Source: Betaproteobacteria bacterium (GTDB lineage Bacteria > Pseudomonadota > Gammaproteobacteria > Burkholderiales > Ga0077523). Taken from it: DNA of 64,000 nucleotides. The stretch spans positions 171,231-235,230 of the forward strand of contig WGLR01000012.1 of the NCBI GenBank assembly GCA_016125475.1. The letters are read 5' to 3'. Each line of letters starts with the position of its first letter. Position 1 is the first letter of the stretch. The position numbers were made by a program, and so were the translations under genes. Of this stretch, positions 37,639-47,751 are shown one piece after another. Under the pieces are notes generated by a model. It saw only the letters and a program-made list of their open reading frames with translations. It made no database searches and had not been told where the DNA came from.

Positions 37639-40425
37639 ATGAGTCCGGTCGCTCCAGGCAGATCGGACTTGAAGCACTCCACCTCTCCCCGTTACTCCCG
37701 GTACCGTGGCCTGCATCTCGGCCTTCGCATCCGGTACGTGCTCGTCTTCGTCGCGCTCGCGGTGATCCCGCTGGGCATCGCGCTGGCTTTCCTCGTGCGC
37801 GGTGCGGCGGACCGCACGATGGCCGAAGCCGACCAGCGCATTCGCGCCGGCCTGGACCTCCGCATGCAGGCCGTGGCCGACGAGGTGCAGGGGATCCGGC
37901 GCGACCTGCAGCTCGTGTCCGCGATGCTCGGGCCCGAGGGGCGGCGCGAACTGCCGCCGGATGGACGAACGACGACCGGCCCGCTGTCCGCGGAAGAAGT
38001 GGAGCGCACGCTTCGGGATTTCCTGGACAGTCGCGAGGGGATCGTCTCGATCCGCTTCGCGGACCCGGCCGGGCGTGAACGCGTGCGGCTTCAGGCCGCA
38101 TCCGACGGCATCCGCGCCGTCGCGCCCGAGATGCTCGAAGACATCGCCGGCAGCGAGGCCTTCTCGCAGGCGCGAGACCTGACCCGCGGCAGTGCCTACG
38201 TCTCCGACATCCTCCCCGACGGCACGGATCTTCGCATGTCGATGCCGGTCTACGGGCGGGACCGTCTGGCGGGCGTGATCGTGCTCGACGTGCGGCCGGA
38301 CTTCGTCCGTCTCGCCAGACCCGGGAGCGAGCAGTTCGTGCTCGCTTCCGCGGACGGACGCTACCTGCTTCATGACGGCGATTCGCGGGGTCCCGCGCGG
38401 ACGATGCAGGACGACTGGCACGGGCTGGACCTCGCCCGCACGCACCTGGGCGAACTCGTGCGAGACGGGGACCGCACGCTGTACGTCAAGGCGTTCAACA
38501 TCAATGGCGGCGGCGTGCCGCGCGTGTGGCTCGCGGGCCTCGTCGAGCAGAGTGGCGAGTTCACCGCGGCCGCGGATGCCCTGCGCCACGGGTTCGTGCT
38601 GTTCGGCGGTGCCGTCGCACTCGTCGCGGCACTGCTGGCACTGCTCGCCGCGAACCGTGTGAGCGGGCCGCTCGTGGCCCTCGTCGATGCATCGCGGCGG
38701 ATCCAGGCCGGCGACAACTCGGTGCGGCTCAACGCCCGTCATCTCGGCGACCTGCGCGAGGTGGCGCGCTCGTTCAACGGCATGCTCGACGCGCTCACGC
38801 GCAAGAACGCCGAACTCGTGCGCGCCAAGGAAGTCGCCGAGTCGACCACGCGCACGAAGTCCGAATTCCTCGCGAACATGAGCCACGAGGTCCGCACGCC
38901 GATGAACGGTGTGCTCGGCATGCTGGAGCTGCTGGAACAGTCGCGCCTCGCGGCCACCGAGCGGGGATTCGTTCGCACCGCGAGGCAGTCTGCGGAGGCG
39001 CTGCTCTCGATCCTGAACGACATCCTGGACTTCTCCAGAATGGAGGCGGGAAAGCTGCATCTCGAATCGATCGACTTCGACCTGCGCGAACTGGCCGAGG
39101 ACGTGACCGCGCTGCTCGCGAAGCAGGCACACACGAAGGGCGTGGAACTCCTCTGCATCGTCTCGGGTGACGCACCGCTCGCGGTCCGTGGCGATCCGAC
39201 GAGACTGCGTCAGGTGCTCGTGAATCTGGTCGGCAACGCACTCAAGTTCACCCACAGGGGCGAGGTTGCGCTGAGCGTGCGAGGCGAAGCACCTCGGGCT
39301 CAGGGGGTGCCGGTGCACGTCGAGGTGCGGGACACGGGAATCGGCATGTCGCCGGAGGTGCTCGGTCGTCTGTTTCAGCCGTTCACGCAGGCCGACTCGT
39401 CGACCACGCGACGGTTCGGCGGTACGGGCCTGGGGCTCGCGATCACGCGTCAGCTGGTCTCGCTGATGGGAGGCACGATCGAGGTCCGCAGCGTGGAGGG
39501 CCAGGGAAGCACGTTCTCGTTCACGCTCGTGCTGCCGGCGGGTGACGGCACCGAGCGCGGGCACGTCACCGGCACGGCGCTTTCCGGTCTGCGCGCACTC
39601 GTGATCGACGACAACGCGACCAATCGCTCGATCATCGAACACAACGTCGCGTCCTGGGGCATGACCAGCACCTCCGTTGCCGGAGGCAGCGAGGGGCTCG
39701 ACGCGCTGCGCGATGCGAGAAAGGCCGGCGTGCACTACGACGTGATCCTGCTCGACCACCAGATGCCCGGGATGGACGGGCTGGAGTTCTCGCGCCGTGT
39801 CGCCCGGGAACCGGACTTCCGGAGCATTCCGCGTGTGCTGCTGAGTTCGAGCGGGATACTTCCCGCCGACGAGGCGTTCGCCGCCGGGATCGCGGGCAGC
39901 CTCGCGAAGCCGGTGCGGGCCCGGTACCTGTACGAAGCCGTCGCGTCCGCGACGGGCCGGCACGACGCGCACGAGGCGGACGCCCCGGCCGCGGCCCCGC
40001 CCGTCCTGCGGCGTGCCGGCCGGGTGCTGCTCGTCGAGGACAACCCCGTCAACCAGAAGGTCGCGGTCGTCACGCTCCGGCGACTCGGCTACGAGGTGCA
40101 GCTCGCGGAGAACGGAGTCCAGGCCCTTGCGGCGGTCTCGCAGGCGCCGTTCGACCTCGTGCTGATGGACTGTCAGATGCCCCAGATGGACGGCTTCGCG
40201 GCGACGCGTGCACTGCGGGAGCGGGAGCGGGTCGAGCGGCGCACGCGCATGCCGATCATCGCGCTCACCGCCAACGCCTTCGACGCCGATCGCGCGCAGT
40301 GCGAGGCGGCCGGCATGGACGACTTCCTCACGAAGCCGTTCAGACAGGAGCAGCTTCGGGCGACCCTCGATCGGTGGCTGATACCCGGCAGCGCTGGACG
40401 GAGCGGCCAGACGGTCGCCGGCTGA
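37639..40425 (+). CDS. Hybrid sensor histidine kinase with two receiver domains
   Basis: TM segment; HAMP-like region; H-box FLANMSHEVRTPMNGVLGM; HATPase GTGLGLAITRQLVSLMGG; receivers RALVIDDNATNRS...LLDHQMPGMDG and RVLLVEDNPVNQKV...LMDCQMPQMDG. Confidence 0.93.
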   Translation: MSPVAPGRSDLKHSTSPRYSRYRGLHLGLRIRYVLVFVALAVIPLGIALAFLVRGAADRTMAEADQRIRAGLDLRMQAVADEVQGIRRDLQLVSAMLGPEGRRELPPDGRTTTGPLSAEEVERTLRDFLDSREGIVSIRFADPAGRERVRLQAASDGIRAVAPEMLEDIAGSEAFSQARDLTRGSAYVSDILPDGTDLRMSMPVYGRDRLAGVIVLDVRPDFVRLARPGSEQFVLASADGRYLLHDGDSRGPARTMQDDWHGLDLARTHLGELVRDGDRTLYVKAFNINGGGVPRVWLAGLVEQSGEFTAAADALRHGFVLFGGAVALVAALLALLAANRVSGPLVALVDASRRIQAGDNSVRLNARHLGDLREVARSFNGMLDALTRKNAELVRAKEVAESTTRTKSEFLANMSHEVRTPMNGVLGMLELLEQSRLAATERGFVRTARQSAEALLSILNDILDFSRMEAGKLHLESIDFDLRELAEDVTALLAKQAHTKGVELLCIVSGDAPLAVRGDPTRLRQVLVNLVGNALKFTHRGEVALSVRGEAPRAQGVPVHVEVRDTGIGMSPEVLGRLFQPFTQADSSTTRRFGGTGLGLAITRQLVSLMGGTIEVRSVEGQGSTFSFTLVLPAGDGTERGHVTGTALSGLRALVIDDNATNRSIIEHNVASWGMTSTSVAGGSEGLDALRDARKAGVHYDVILLDHQMPGMDGLEFSRRVAREPDFRSIPRVLLSSSGILPADEAFAAGIAGSLAKPVRARYLYEAVASATGRHDAHEADAPAAAPPVLRRAGRVLLVEDNPVNQKVAVVTLRRLGYEVQLAENGVQALAAVSQAPFDLVLMDCQMPQMDGFAATRALRERERVERRTRMPIIALTANAFDADRAQCEAAGMDDFLTKPFRQEQLRATLDRWLIPGSAGRSGQTVAG

Positions 40426-40437
40426 CCGATGGCCCGG

Positions 40438-40986
40438 TCAGAACATGGGCTTCGTCGCGGCCAGGTTGTAGCGCTCGATGCCCGAGACAATCTCGGCCCT
40501 GGCTTCGTCCGGGCCGACCCAGCCCTCGACGCGCACCCACTTGCCGGGTTCCAGATCCTTGTAGTGCTCGAAGAAGTGCGAGATGCGTGCCATCACGAGT
40601 TCCGGGAGATCCCGCGGGGTTTCGACGTCCCGATAGAGACTGGAAAGCTTGTCTATCGGCACCGCGAGCACCTTGGTGTCCTCGCCGGCCTCGTCGTTCA
40701 TCTTGAGCATGCCGACGGGGCGGCAGCGCACCACCACGCCCGAGATCAGCGGCACCGGGGACAGCACGAGCACGTCGACGGGGTCGCCGTCACCCGAGAG
40801 CGTGTGCGGGATGTATCCGTAGTTGCACGGGTAGTGCATCGCCGTCGACATGAAGCGGTCGACGAACATCGCGCCGGTATCCTTGTCGACCTCGTACTTG
40901 ATGGGGTCGGCGTTCATCGGGATCTCGATGATCACGTTGCAGTCGTTCGGGATGTCTCGTCCGGGACCTACGCGGTCGAGGTTCAT
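40438..40986 (-). CDS. ppa: Inorganic pyrophosphatase
   Basis: [49 protein letters not shown]. Confidence 0.95.
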   Translation of the reverse strand: MNLDRVGPGRDIPNDCNVIIEIPMNADPIKYEVDKDTGAMFVDRFMSTAMHYPCNYGYIPHTLSGDGDPVDVLVLSPVPLISGVVVRCRPVGMLKMNDEAGEDTKVLAVPIDKLSSLYRDVETPRDLPELVMARISHFFEHYKDLEPGKWVRVEGWVGPDEARAEIVSGIERYNLAATKPMF

Positions 40987-41074
40987 GTTGGATCTTCCGT
41001 TGGATGAAAGCCGGTATTATAGGTAGCCCCTCCGCGGCGACTCCCCGCGGGCCCCAGAATCCGACTGCACGACC

Positions 41075-42211
41075 ATGTTTTCCGAGACACGATCGATAGA
41101 TTCCGCGTTCGCCTACGCCCACGCCGCTTCGCCCCACTGGCGTATAGCGGCCGCCGAATGCCTCGAACAGCTGGGCCGGGTGTCGCCGCGCGCGAACGTC
41201 GGCTTCGTGTATCTCACGGACGTGTACGCGTCACGCACGCAGGAAATCCTCGAACTCCTCCGGATGCGCACGGGCATCGAGCACTGGGTCGGGACCGTCG
41301 GCCTCGGCATCTGCGCCACGGGGCAGGAATATCTCGACGAAGGTGCGATGGCACTCATGCTCGGCGCGTTCGAGCCCGGCACCTTCCGCGTCCTGTCCCA
41401 GCTTCGTGGCCCCGGGGATCTCGCGCGCGATCCGCTGAGTGTCGGTGGCGTACCCGGAAATTTCGCGGTCGTGCACGCCGATCCCCGCAACGGCCGGGTG
41501 CCGGCCCTGGTGCGCGAACTGTCGCGAAGGCTCGAGAGCGGCTACGTGGTCGGCGGGCTGTCCAGTTCCCGGTCCTCGCATCCCCAGGTCGCGGACGGCG
41601 TGAACGAGGGCGGACTCTCGGGAATCGTCTTCACCGACCAGGTCATCGTGAGCACCCGTCTCACGCAGGGTTGCACGCCGCTCGGCGACGTGCACACCGT
41701 CACGCAGAGCCGTCGCAACGTGCTGATCGAGATCGATGGCCGGCCCGCACTGGATGTCCTGCGCGAGGACGCGGCGCTGGAGACCGACCGGGATCTCGAC
41801 AGCGTCGGCGGCCAGTTCTTCGCGGCGTTGCCGGTCACGAACGACGACCCGGGCGACTACACGGTGCGCAACGTCGTCGGGCTCGATTCCGAGCGCGGTC
41901 TCGTCGCCGTCGGCGACCTGGTCGATGCCGGGGCCAAGCTCATGTTCTGCCGGCGTGACCGCCGCTCTGCCGTGGAGGACATGTCGCGCATGCTCGACAG
42001 CATCAAGAGCGGTCTGTTCACGAGGCCCAAGGGAGCGCTCTACTTCTCCTGTCTCGGACGCGGCGCCAGCCTGTTCGGCGAGGTGTCGCGCGAGGTGCAG
42101 ATGATTCGCGAGGGGCTCGGCGACATTCCGCTCGTGGGGTTCTCGTGCAACGGGGAGATCTCCCACAACCGCCTCTACGGGTACACCGGCGTGCTCACGC
42201 TGTTCCTCTGA
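41075..42211 (+). CDS. FIST N/C domain sensory protein
   Basis: FIST-type sequence: VVGGLSSSR, GVNEGGLSGIVF, LTQGCTPLGDVHTVT, IREGLGDIPLVGFSCNGEISHNRLYGYTGVLTLF. Confidence 0.8.
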   Translation: MFSETRSIDSAFAYAHAASPHWRIAAAECLEQLGRVSPRANVGFVYLTDVYASRTQEILELLRMRTGIEHWVGTVGLGICATGQEYLDEGAMALMLGAFEPGTFRVLSQLRGPGDLARDPLSVGGVPGNFAVVHADPRNGRVPALVRELSRRLESGYVVGGLSSSRSSHPQVADGVNEGGLSGIVFTDQVIVSTRLTQGCTPLGDVHTVTQSRRNVLIEIDGRPALDVLREDAALETDRDLDSVGGQFFAALPVTNDDPGDYTVRNVVGLDSERGLVAVGDLVDAGAKLMFCRRDRRSAVEDMSRMLDSIKSGLFTRPKGALYFSCLGRGASLFGEVSREVQMIREGLGDIPLVGFSCNGEISHNRLYGYTGVLTLFL

Positions 42212-42309
42212 GGGACCGGGACGATGATTCCGGTGTGTCGGGGTGCCGCTGACACGGCGGATTTCGTTGCCCCGGCACTGCGCACGCGCGCATCTACGGA
42301 GTGGACCCG

Positions 42310-43896
42310 ATGAAGACCGATCCGACCAGGTTTCCGCAATTCATCTCGGCGCTCGCCGCGCTGCGTGGTTTCGGGGAAACCGACCGTGCGGAGGTCTGGC
42401 ACCAGAGGCTCGCATTCAGTTTCGAGGACATCGTGGCGCTCGAGTCCGCACTGCCGGCCGTCGATCCGCTCGTGGCGCCCCCGCTTCCCCAGACCGGTTT
42501 TTCCGTGATGCGCCGACCGGCCGGGGTGGTCGCGCAGGGCGGCGCGACAGCGCTGGCGGGACGGGTCCGGCGTGGCCAGATCGCCGCGAAGACGATCGCG
42601 GAGCAGGCGCTGTCCGCGGCACGGGACTGGAAGACGGCGAACATGTTCGTTTCCCTGCGCGACGACGACGTGCGCGCGCAGGCTGCCGGAATCGACGCGA
42701 TGGTCGCCCAGGGCGGCGACCCCGGGATGCTGGCGGGCGTGCCGTTCGCGATCAAGGACCTCATGCCCGTCCGGGGCTACCCCATGACGGGTGGCACGTT
42801 CGCGCGCACGGCCCGCGTGATGGAACACGATGCACCGCTCGTGGCACGGCTGCGACGTGCCGGCGCGATCATCTTCGGTGCGACCAACCTGCACGAACTC
42901 GCCTACGGCGTCACGAGCGAGAACCCGCACTTCGGAGCCGTCGCGAATCCGCGCTTCGCGGGCCGTGTCCCGGGCGGATCGAGCGGCGGTTCGGCGGCCG
43001 CCGTCGCGGCCGGCATCGTGCCGCTCGCGATCGGCACCGACACCGGCGGTTCCATCCGCATCCCGGCTGCATGCTGCGGAATCGTGGGCTTCAAGCCGAG
43101 CTACGGGGTCGTGGACAAGAGCGAGGTGTTGCCGCTCGCGTGGTCCCTGGACCACGCGGGGCCGCTCGCTGCGTGCGTGGACGACGCGGCGCTCGCGTTC
43201 GAGGTGCTGGCGGGTCTGCCCGAAGGTGCCGCGGGCGGACTGCCGGAGCGTCCTCCGGCGTTCGTGATGCTGCGCGGGATGTTCGACGAACACGTCGAGC
43301 CCGGTGTCGCGCGCTGCATGGCGGCGCTCGAATCGGCATGGCGAGCCGCGGGTGCACGGGTCACCGCGGCGGCGGTGGATGCGCTCCGGCTCGCGGGGGC
43401 GGCACAGCTCGTGACGCTCGCGACCGAGGCGGCCGAGGCGCACGCCGATCTGCTCCTGGGCGACGCCACGGGACTCGGGGACGACGTCCGCCTGCGGCTG
43501 GAGATCGGTCAGTGCTTCCTCGCGTCCGACTACGTCAAGGCACAGCGCATCCGGCGCGAAGCGTGCGACGCGCTCCTGGGCGCGCTCGGTGACGCGGACG
43601 TGCTGGTCACGCCAACGCTTCCGTGCGCCCCGCCCGAGGCCGGGCAGACGATGATGACCGTCGGCGGACGAGCGCTGCCCGTGGCGGGCATGCTGACCCG
43701 GTTCACCTCGCCGTTCAACATGACCGGACTGCCTGCCCTTTCGGTGCCCTGCGGCTTCGACGACCAGGGACTTCCCGTGAGCGTGCAGATCGTCGGGCGC
43801 AGGGGGCACGATGCGCGTGTGCTGGCCATCGGGCGCTGGATCGAGAACCTCGTGGCGCCCGATCCCGTCCACGCATTCGTTGCCGATGACGAATAG
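42310..43896 (+). CDS. Amidase (amidase signature family)
   Basis: LAGVPFAIKDLM, GRVPGGSSGGSAAAVAAGIVPLAIGTDTGGSIRIPAACCGIVGFKPSYG. Confidence 0.9.
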   Translation: MKTDPTRFPQFISALAALRGFGETDRAEVWHQRLAFSFEDIVALESALPAVDPLVAPPLPQTGFSVMRRPAGVVAQGGATALAGRVRRGQIAAKTIAEQALSAARDWKTANMFVSLRDDDVRAQAAGIDAMVAQGGDPGMLAGVPFAIKDLMPVRGYPMTGGTFARTARVMEHDAPLVARLRRAGAIIFGATNLHELAYGVTSENPHFGAVANPRFAGRVPGGSSGGSAAAVAAGIVPLAIGTDTGGSIRIPAACCGIVGFKPSYGVVDKSEVLPLAWSLDHAGPLAACVDDAALAFEVLAGLPEGAAGGLPERPPAFVMLRGMFDEHVEPGVARCMAALESAWRAAGARVTAAAVDALRLAGAAQLVTLATEAAEAHADLLLGDATGLGDDVRLRLEIGQCFLASDYVKAQRIRREACDALLGALGDADVLVTPTLPCAPPEAGQTMMTVGGRALPVAGMLTRFTSPFNMTGLPALSVPCGFDDQGLPVSVQIVGRRGHDARVLAIGRWIENLVAPDPVHAFVADDE

Positions 43897-44683
43897 TCCC
43901 GCGCCGGTGCGGTTCGACGACGACCGCGCGGCCCGGCAGGTCGAGGCCTGCTACCTCACGCCGGATGTCGTCGCGCATCGGGACGCCGTCATCGACCGGG
44001 CAGGACCCCGGCCAGGCGAGCACGTGATCGACGTGGGGTCCGGTCCGGGGCTGCTCGTGCACGCCCTGGCACGTGCCGTCGCGCCCGCGGGGCGGGTGCT
44101 CGGTGTCGATGCGTCACCGAACATGGTCGCCATGGGGCGACGTCGCTGCGAAGGCCTGTCCGGCGTCAGCTTCGAGATCGCGGATGCGGGCCGGCTGCCG
44201 GCCGCCGACGCGAGTTCCGACCTGCTCACCTGCACACAGGTGCTGGAATACGTTCGGGACGTGGAGGGCGCGCTCGCGGAATTCCGTCGCGTGCTGCGGC
44301 CCCGTGGCCGGACCCTGATCATGGATACGGACTGGGCGTCGTGCGTGTGGCGCTCCGGCGACGACGACAGGATGCGCCGGATGCTGGCGGCCTGGGACAC
44401 GCACTGTCCGCAACCCCGGCTGCCGCGGATGCTGCCGTCATTGCTCGCCGAAGCCGGTTTCGAGGTGACGCGTGCGGAAGTGCTGGTGCTGCTCACGGTC
44501 GGACACAGCGAGAACTCGTTCGTCGCCGGCATGGAGGACGTGCTCGCCCGACATGCCGTGCGTACGAAGGCGATGAGCGCGGAAGAAGCGTCTGCGTGGC
44601 GCGCGGATCTCGCGGCGCTCGGTGCCGCGGGTCGGTACTTCTTCAGTCTGAACCGCTACGTGTTCGTCGCGGAACGCTCCTGA
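43886..44683 (+). CDS. Class I SAM-dependent methyltransferase
   Basis: VIDVGSGPGLLVHALARAVAPAGRVLGVDASPNMV, LTCTQVLEYVRDVEGALAEFRRVLRPRGRTLIMDTDW; overlaps upstream amidase end. Confidence 0.82.
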   Translation: MTNSPAPVRFDDDRAARQVEACYLTPDVVAHRDAVIDRAGPRPGEHVIDVGSGPGLLVHALARAVAPAGRVLGVDASPNMVAMGRRRCEGLSGVSFEIADAGRLPAADASSDLLTCTQVLEYVRDVEGALAEFRRVLRPRGRTLIMDTDWASCVWRSGDDDRMRRMLAAWDTHCPQPRLPRMLPSLLAEAGFEVTRAEVLVLLTVGHSENSFVAGMEDVLARHAVRTKAMSAEEASAWRADLAALGAAGRYFFSLNRYVFVAERS

Positions 44684-44706
44684 CGCGGACGGGTTCCTCG
44701 TCAGAG

Positions 44707-44735
44707 CCTGCCCAAGTGTCGTATCCTTGGGCAGG
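44707..44735. repeat. Perfect inverted repeat, 10-bp stem (CCTGCCCAAG / CTTGGGCAGG), 9-nt loop
   Basis: Read directly: cctgcccaag tgtcgtatc cttgggcagg; 24 nt after methyltransferase stop; no T-tract. Confidence 0.6.
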
Positions 44736-44937
44736 AAAGAAGTTCCGAACAGTTCGCGTGGTCGCGACGCGGGGCCGGGCCCCGCAGGTCGCTCCGGAAT
44801 CCCGAACGGGGTACGCCCGCCGCGGTCAGCCCGGCGATCGTCGCGACTGCCCTGACCGCGACGCCGGCCATGTGCGGGCGATCTGACATCCCCGTTTCGC
44901 GCCTCAGAGACGACGCGAGGCCGGTCGGCCGGCCGAC

Positions 44938-45369
44938 ATGCTAGGAGCGTTTTCGCTGATGACAGCACCGAGAGTATGGCTCGGTACCGATGGAATCGTG
45001 CACGTCGACTACAGTTCCGTCGGCGTCCTGAACCTGGCAGCGGTCAAGGCCGAGCTCGAGTTCAGACGTTCGCTCGTGCCGGGCAAACAGCTCGTCATGG
45101 CCCGTCTGCCGGGCATCTGGCGCGTCGACGTCGACGCCGCGACCTTCCTTGCCACGTCGGAAGTCACCCGGCACACGCTCGCGGAGGCGGGCGTGGTGCA
45201 GTCGAGTCTGGGCATCGCCGCGCTGCGCGTGTTCGAGCTCTATCACCCGCCACCGTTTCCGTTCCGGATCTTCGGTTCCGACGAGGATGCCAAGGAGTGG
45301 CTCCTCAATCTCGAGGTGGGCGGCGGTTCGGCGGACTCCCAACACTCCACGCTGAGGACCTACTGGTGA
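44938..45369 (+). CDS. Small STAS/SpoIIAA-like (DUF7793-like) protein
   Basis: Pattern ADAAT-like RVDVDAATFLATSEVTRHTLAEAGVVQSSLGIAALRVFELYHPPPFPFRIFGSDEDAKEWLL resembles STAS-like small proteins. Confidence 0.5.
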   Translation: MLGAFSLMTAPRVWLGTDGIVHVDYSSVGVLNLAAVKAELEFRRSLVPGKQLVMARLPGIWRVDVDAATFLATSEVTRHTLAEAGVVQSSLGIAALRVFELYHPPPFPFRIFGSDEDAKEWLLNLEVGGGSADSQHSTLRTYW

Positions 45370-46118
45370 CGGTTTCCTTCCGCAGTCGGCTGCGTTCCGG
45401 TGACGTGCTCGTCGGTGCGCTCCTGCAGATGCCTCTGCCCGAGGTGGCCGAACTGTTCGTCACCGCGGGCTACGACTGGCTGTTCCTCGATCTCGAGCAC
45501 TCCCCGATGGCGCCGCGCGACGCACTGAATCTCCTCCTCGCGGCCGACGCGCGCGTACCCTGCGTGGTGCGCGTGCCCTGGAACGACGAGGCCTCGCTCA
45601 AGAAGGTTCTCGACCTCGGGGCGACCGGCGTCATCGTGCCGCTCGTGAATTCCGCCGAGGACGCGCGGCTCGCCGTGGGCCGGTGCAAGTATCCGCCCGA
45701 GGGGTTCCGCAGCGTGGGCATCACGCGTGCGCAGCGGTTCGATCTCGACTTCGACGACTACATGCGCCGTGCCAACGACGAGATCGCGGTGATCGTGCAG
45801 ATCGAGCACGTTGCCGCCGTGCGCAACATCGACGAGATTCTCGACGTGCCGGGCATCGACGGCGTGTTCGTGGGGCCGTTCGACCTGTCGGGCAGCATGG
45901 ACAAGCCAGGCCGGATCAACGATGCGGAGGTCCAGGCCGCGATCGCGGAAATCGTGCAGGCGTGCACGAAGCGCGACATCGCTCTCTGTGCTTACGCACA
46001 CACCCCCGCCCACGCCCGCACCTACATGAAGCTCGGCTATCGCGTGATCGGACTGTGCACCGATTACATTCTGCTTGCACGCGCCGCGAGCGCGTCGCTC
46101 AAGGAGGTCAAGACCTGA
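45366..46118 (+). CDS. HpcH/HpaI family aldolase
   Basis: GYDWLFLDLEHSPMAPRDALNLL, VRVPWNDEASLKKVLDLGATGVIVPLVNSAEDA, VIVQIEHVAAVRNIDEIL, GVFVGPFDLSGSM. Confidence 0.92.
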   Translation: MTVSFRSRLRSGDVLVGALLQMPLPEVAELFVTAGYDWLFLDLEHSPMAPRDALNLLLAADARVPCVVRVPWNDEASLKKVLDLGATGVIVPLVNSAEDARLAVGRCKYPPEGFRSVGITRAQRFDLDFDDYMRRANDEIAVIVQIEHVAAVRNIDEILDVPGIDGVFVGPFDLSGSMDKPGRINDAEVQAAIAEIVQACTKRDIALCAYAHTPAHARTYMKLGYRVIGLCTDYILLARAASASLKEVKT

Positions 46119-46933
46119 TGTTCTCGAAGTGGACGACACGTTTCCTTCTCGCGCTGCTCGCGAGTGCCGCGTTCGGATTCACGGGGCCGGTCGCGTGCGC
46201 GCAGTCCGACGAGGAACTCGCGCGGGAACTCGCGGATCCTCTCTCGACGCTGATGCGGCTGCCCCTGCGGCTCGACTGGGACCGCAAGATCGGCCCCGTG
46301 CGTGATGGCGATCGCTTCTCGCTGCGTGCGCTGCCCGTAGTGCCGGTCGACCTGAACAGCGAGTGGAATCTCGTCTCACGCACGGATCTGGCGCTCGTCG
46401 CGCAGTCCGACGTCACGCCGCGGGCGGGCAGTCAGTTCGGACTGGGCGACCTGACGGAGTCGCTGCTCTTCACGCCCAAGACTGCCACCGTTGCCGGGTT
46501 GTCCTGGGGCGTGGGCCCTGCCTTCCTGCTTCCGACGGGGACGGACTCGCGCCTTTCCGCGAAGAAGTGGGGTCTGGGCCCGGCCGGTGCGCTGGTCGGT
46601 GCCGTCGGCCGCTGGCAGTACGGCGTCGTGGGCCACCACATCTGGTCGGTTGCGGGCGACGGCAATCGTCGCGACGTGAGCACGACTTCACTGCAGCCGT
46701 TCCTGAGCTACACGACCCGCGACGCCTGGACCTTCGGGATCGAGGCGGAATCGAGTTTCGACTGGGAAACGCGCCGCGGCACGCTACCCGTCGCGCTCAC
46801 CGCGAACCGGGTCACGCTCATCGGCAATCACCGCTACGGGATCGGCGGCGCACTGCGACACTACCTCGACTCGCCGGACAGCGGGCCGCACGGCTGGGCA
46901 TTCACCGCGAACTTCACGCTCATGTTCCAGTGA
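46118..46933 (+). CDS. Putative outer-membrane/transporter-like protein
   Basis: Signal peptide; beta-rich amphipathic sequence ending in aromatic FTLMFQ. Confidence 0.6.
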   Translation: MFSKWTTRFLLALLASAAFGFTGPVACAQSDEELARELADPLSTLMRLPLRLDWDRKIGPVRDGDRFSLRALPVVPVDLNSEWNLVSRTDLALVAQSDVTPRAGSQFGLGDLTESLLFTPKTATVAGLSWGVGPAFLLPTGTDSRLSAKKWGLGPAGALVGAVGRWQYGVVGHHIWSVAGDGNRRDVSTTSLQPFLSYTTRDAWTFGIEAESSFDWETRRGTLPVALTANRVTLIGNHRYGIGGALRHYLDSPDSGPHGWAFTANFTLMFQ

Positions 46934-46940
46934 TCCAGCC

Positions 46941-47723
46941 TCACGGCACGAGCACCATTTCCGTCGTGCCGATGCCGTCGACGGTGAAGCGGTAGCGTTC
47001 GCCGGCAGACGGAAAGCGGGTGGTCACGAGGCTCCCGGTCGAGACGATCTCCCCGGCCCGCAGAGTCTCGCCGCGCTGGCTCAAGTGATTCGCGAGCCAG
47101 CGCAGCGGCTCGAACGGATGACCGAGCACCGCCCGTCCGTGACCCTCGTCGATCTTCTCGCCGTTGCACTCGACCACGCCACGCGCCGCCGCGAGATCCG
47201 GCCACTCGTGCACGAAATCCCCGAGCACGATGCCCTCGTTCCACGAGTTGTCCGCGACGAGCGACAGGTGATCGAGGGGATACGGGGAATTGCGGTCGTC
47301 GATCACCTCGAAAGCCGGGGCCACCGCGCTCACTGCAGCCGTGACGTCCGCGAGGGAGTAGGGTTGCACGCGAGGCGCGAGATCCCGGCCGACACGCACG
47401 CAGATCTCGAACTCGAGTCCCATGTGGACGAGATCGCCGAGCCGTCTCGTGATGCCGCTGTGCTGGCGCCGGCTCGCGAGCACCACGCCCGGCACGGGAT
47501 GATCCACCCCGCACATCTGCTGCATGCGCGGGGAGGTGAGGCCGATCTTGTATCCGACCCGCGGTCCGTGGATGGGGATCAGCCGCTCGACGAGCGCCGC
47601 CTGGATGGCATAGGCGCCTTCGAGATCCGTGGCGCCGCAATCCCGCGCGAACGGCACGAGGTCACGCTTCTCCAGATGATCCCGGAGCAACTTGTCCGCG
47701 CAGGCTTCATAGCGTGCATCCAT
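46941..47723 (-). CDS. 2-keto-4-pentenoate hydratase/fumarylacetoacetate hydrolase family protein
   Basis: GYKIGLTSPRMQQMCGVDHPVPGVVLASR, GLEFEICVRVGRDL, PAFEVIDDR, RAGEIVSTGSLVTT. Confidence 0.88.
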   Translation of the reverse strand: MDARYEACADKLLRDHLEKRDLVPFARDCGATDLEGAYAIQAALVERLIPIHGPRVGYKIGLTSPRMQQMCGVDHPVPGVVLASRRQHSGITRRLGDLVHMGLEFEICVRVGRDLAPRVQPYSLADVTAAVSAVAPAFEVIDDRNSPYPLDHLSLVADNSWNEGIVLGDFVHEWPDLAAARGVVECNGEKIDEGHGRAVLGHPFEPLRWLANHLSQRGETLRAGEIVSTGSLVTTRFPSAGERYRFTVDGIGTTEMVLVP

Positions 47724-47751
47724 GATCGTTCCGCTCCCCCGCTCGTCGATA

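Noticed and set aside
37501-39972. 823-aa minus-strand ORF
   Set aside because: Antisense to a clear hybrid histidine kinase; high-GC shadow frame.
43886-44683. Methyltransferase as the missing ArsM
   Set aside because: Generic class I SAM methyltransferase without an evident set of arsenite-binding cysteines, and it overlaps an amidase gene.
44707-44735. Rho-independent terminator
   Set aside because: The hairpin is good but no T-tract follows on either strand, so only an inverted repeat is reported.
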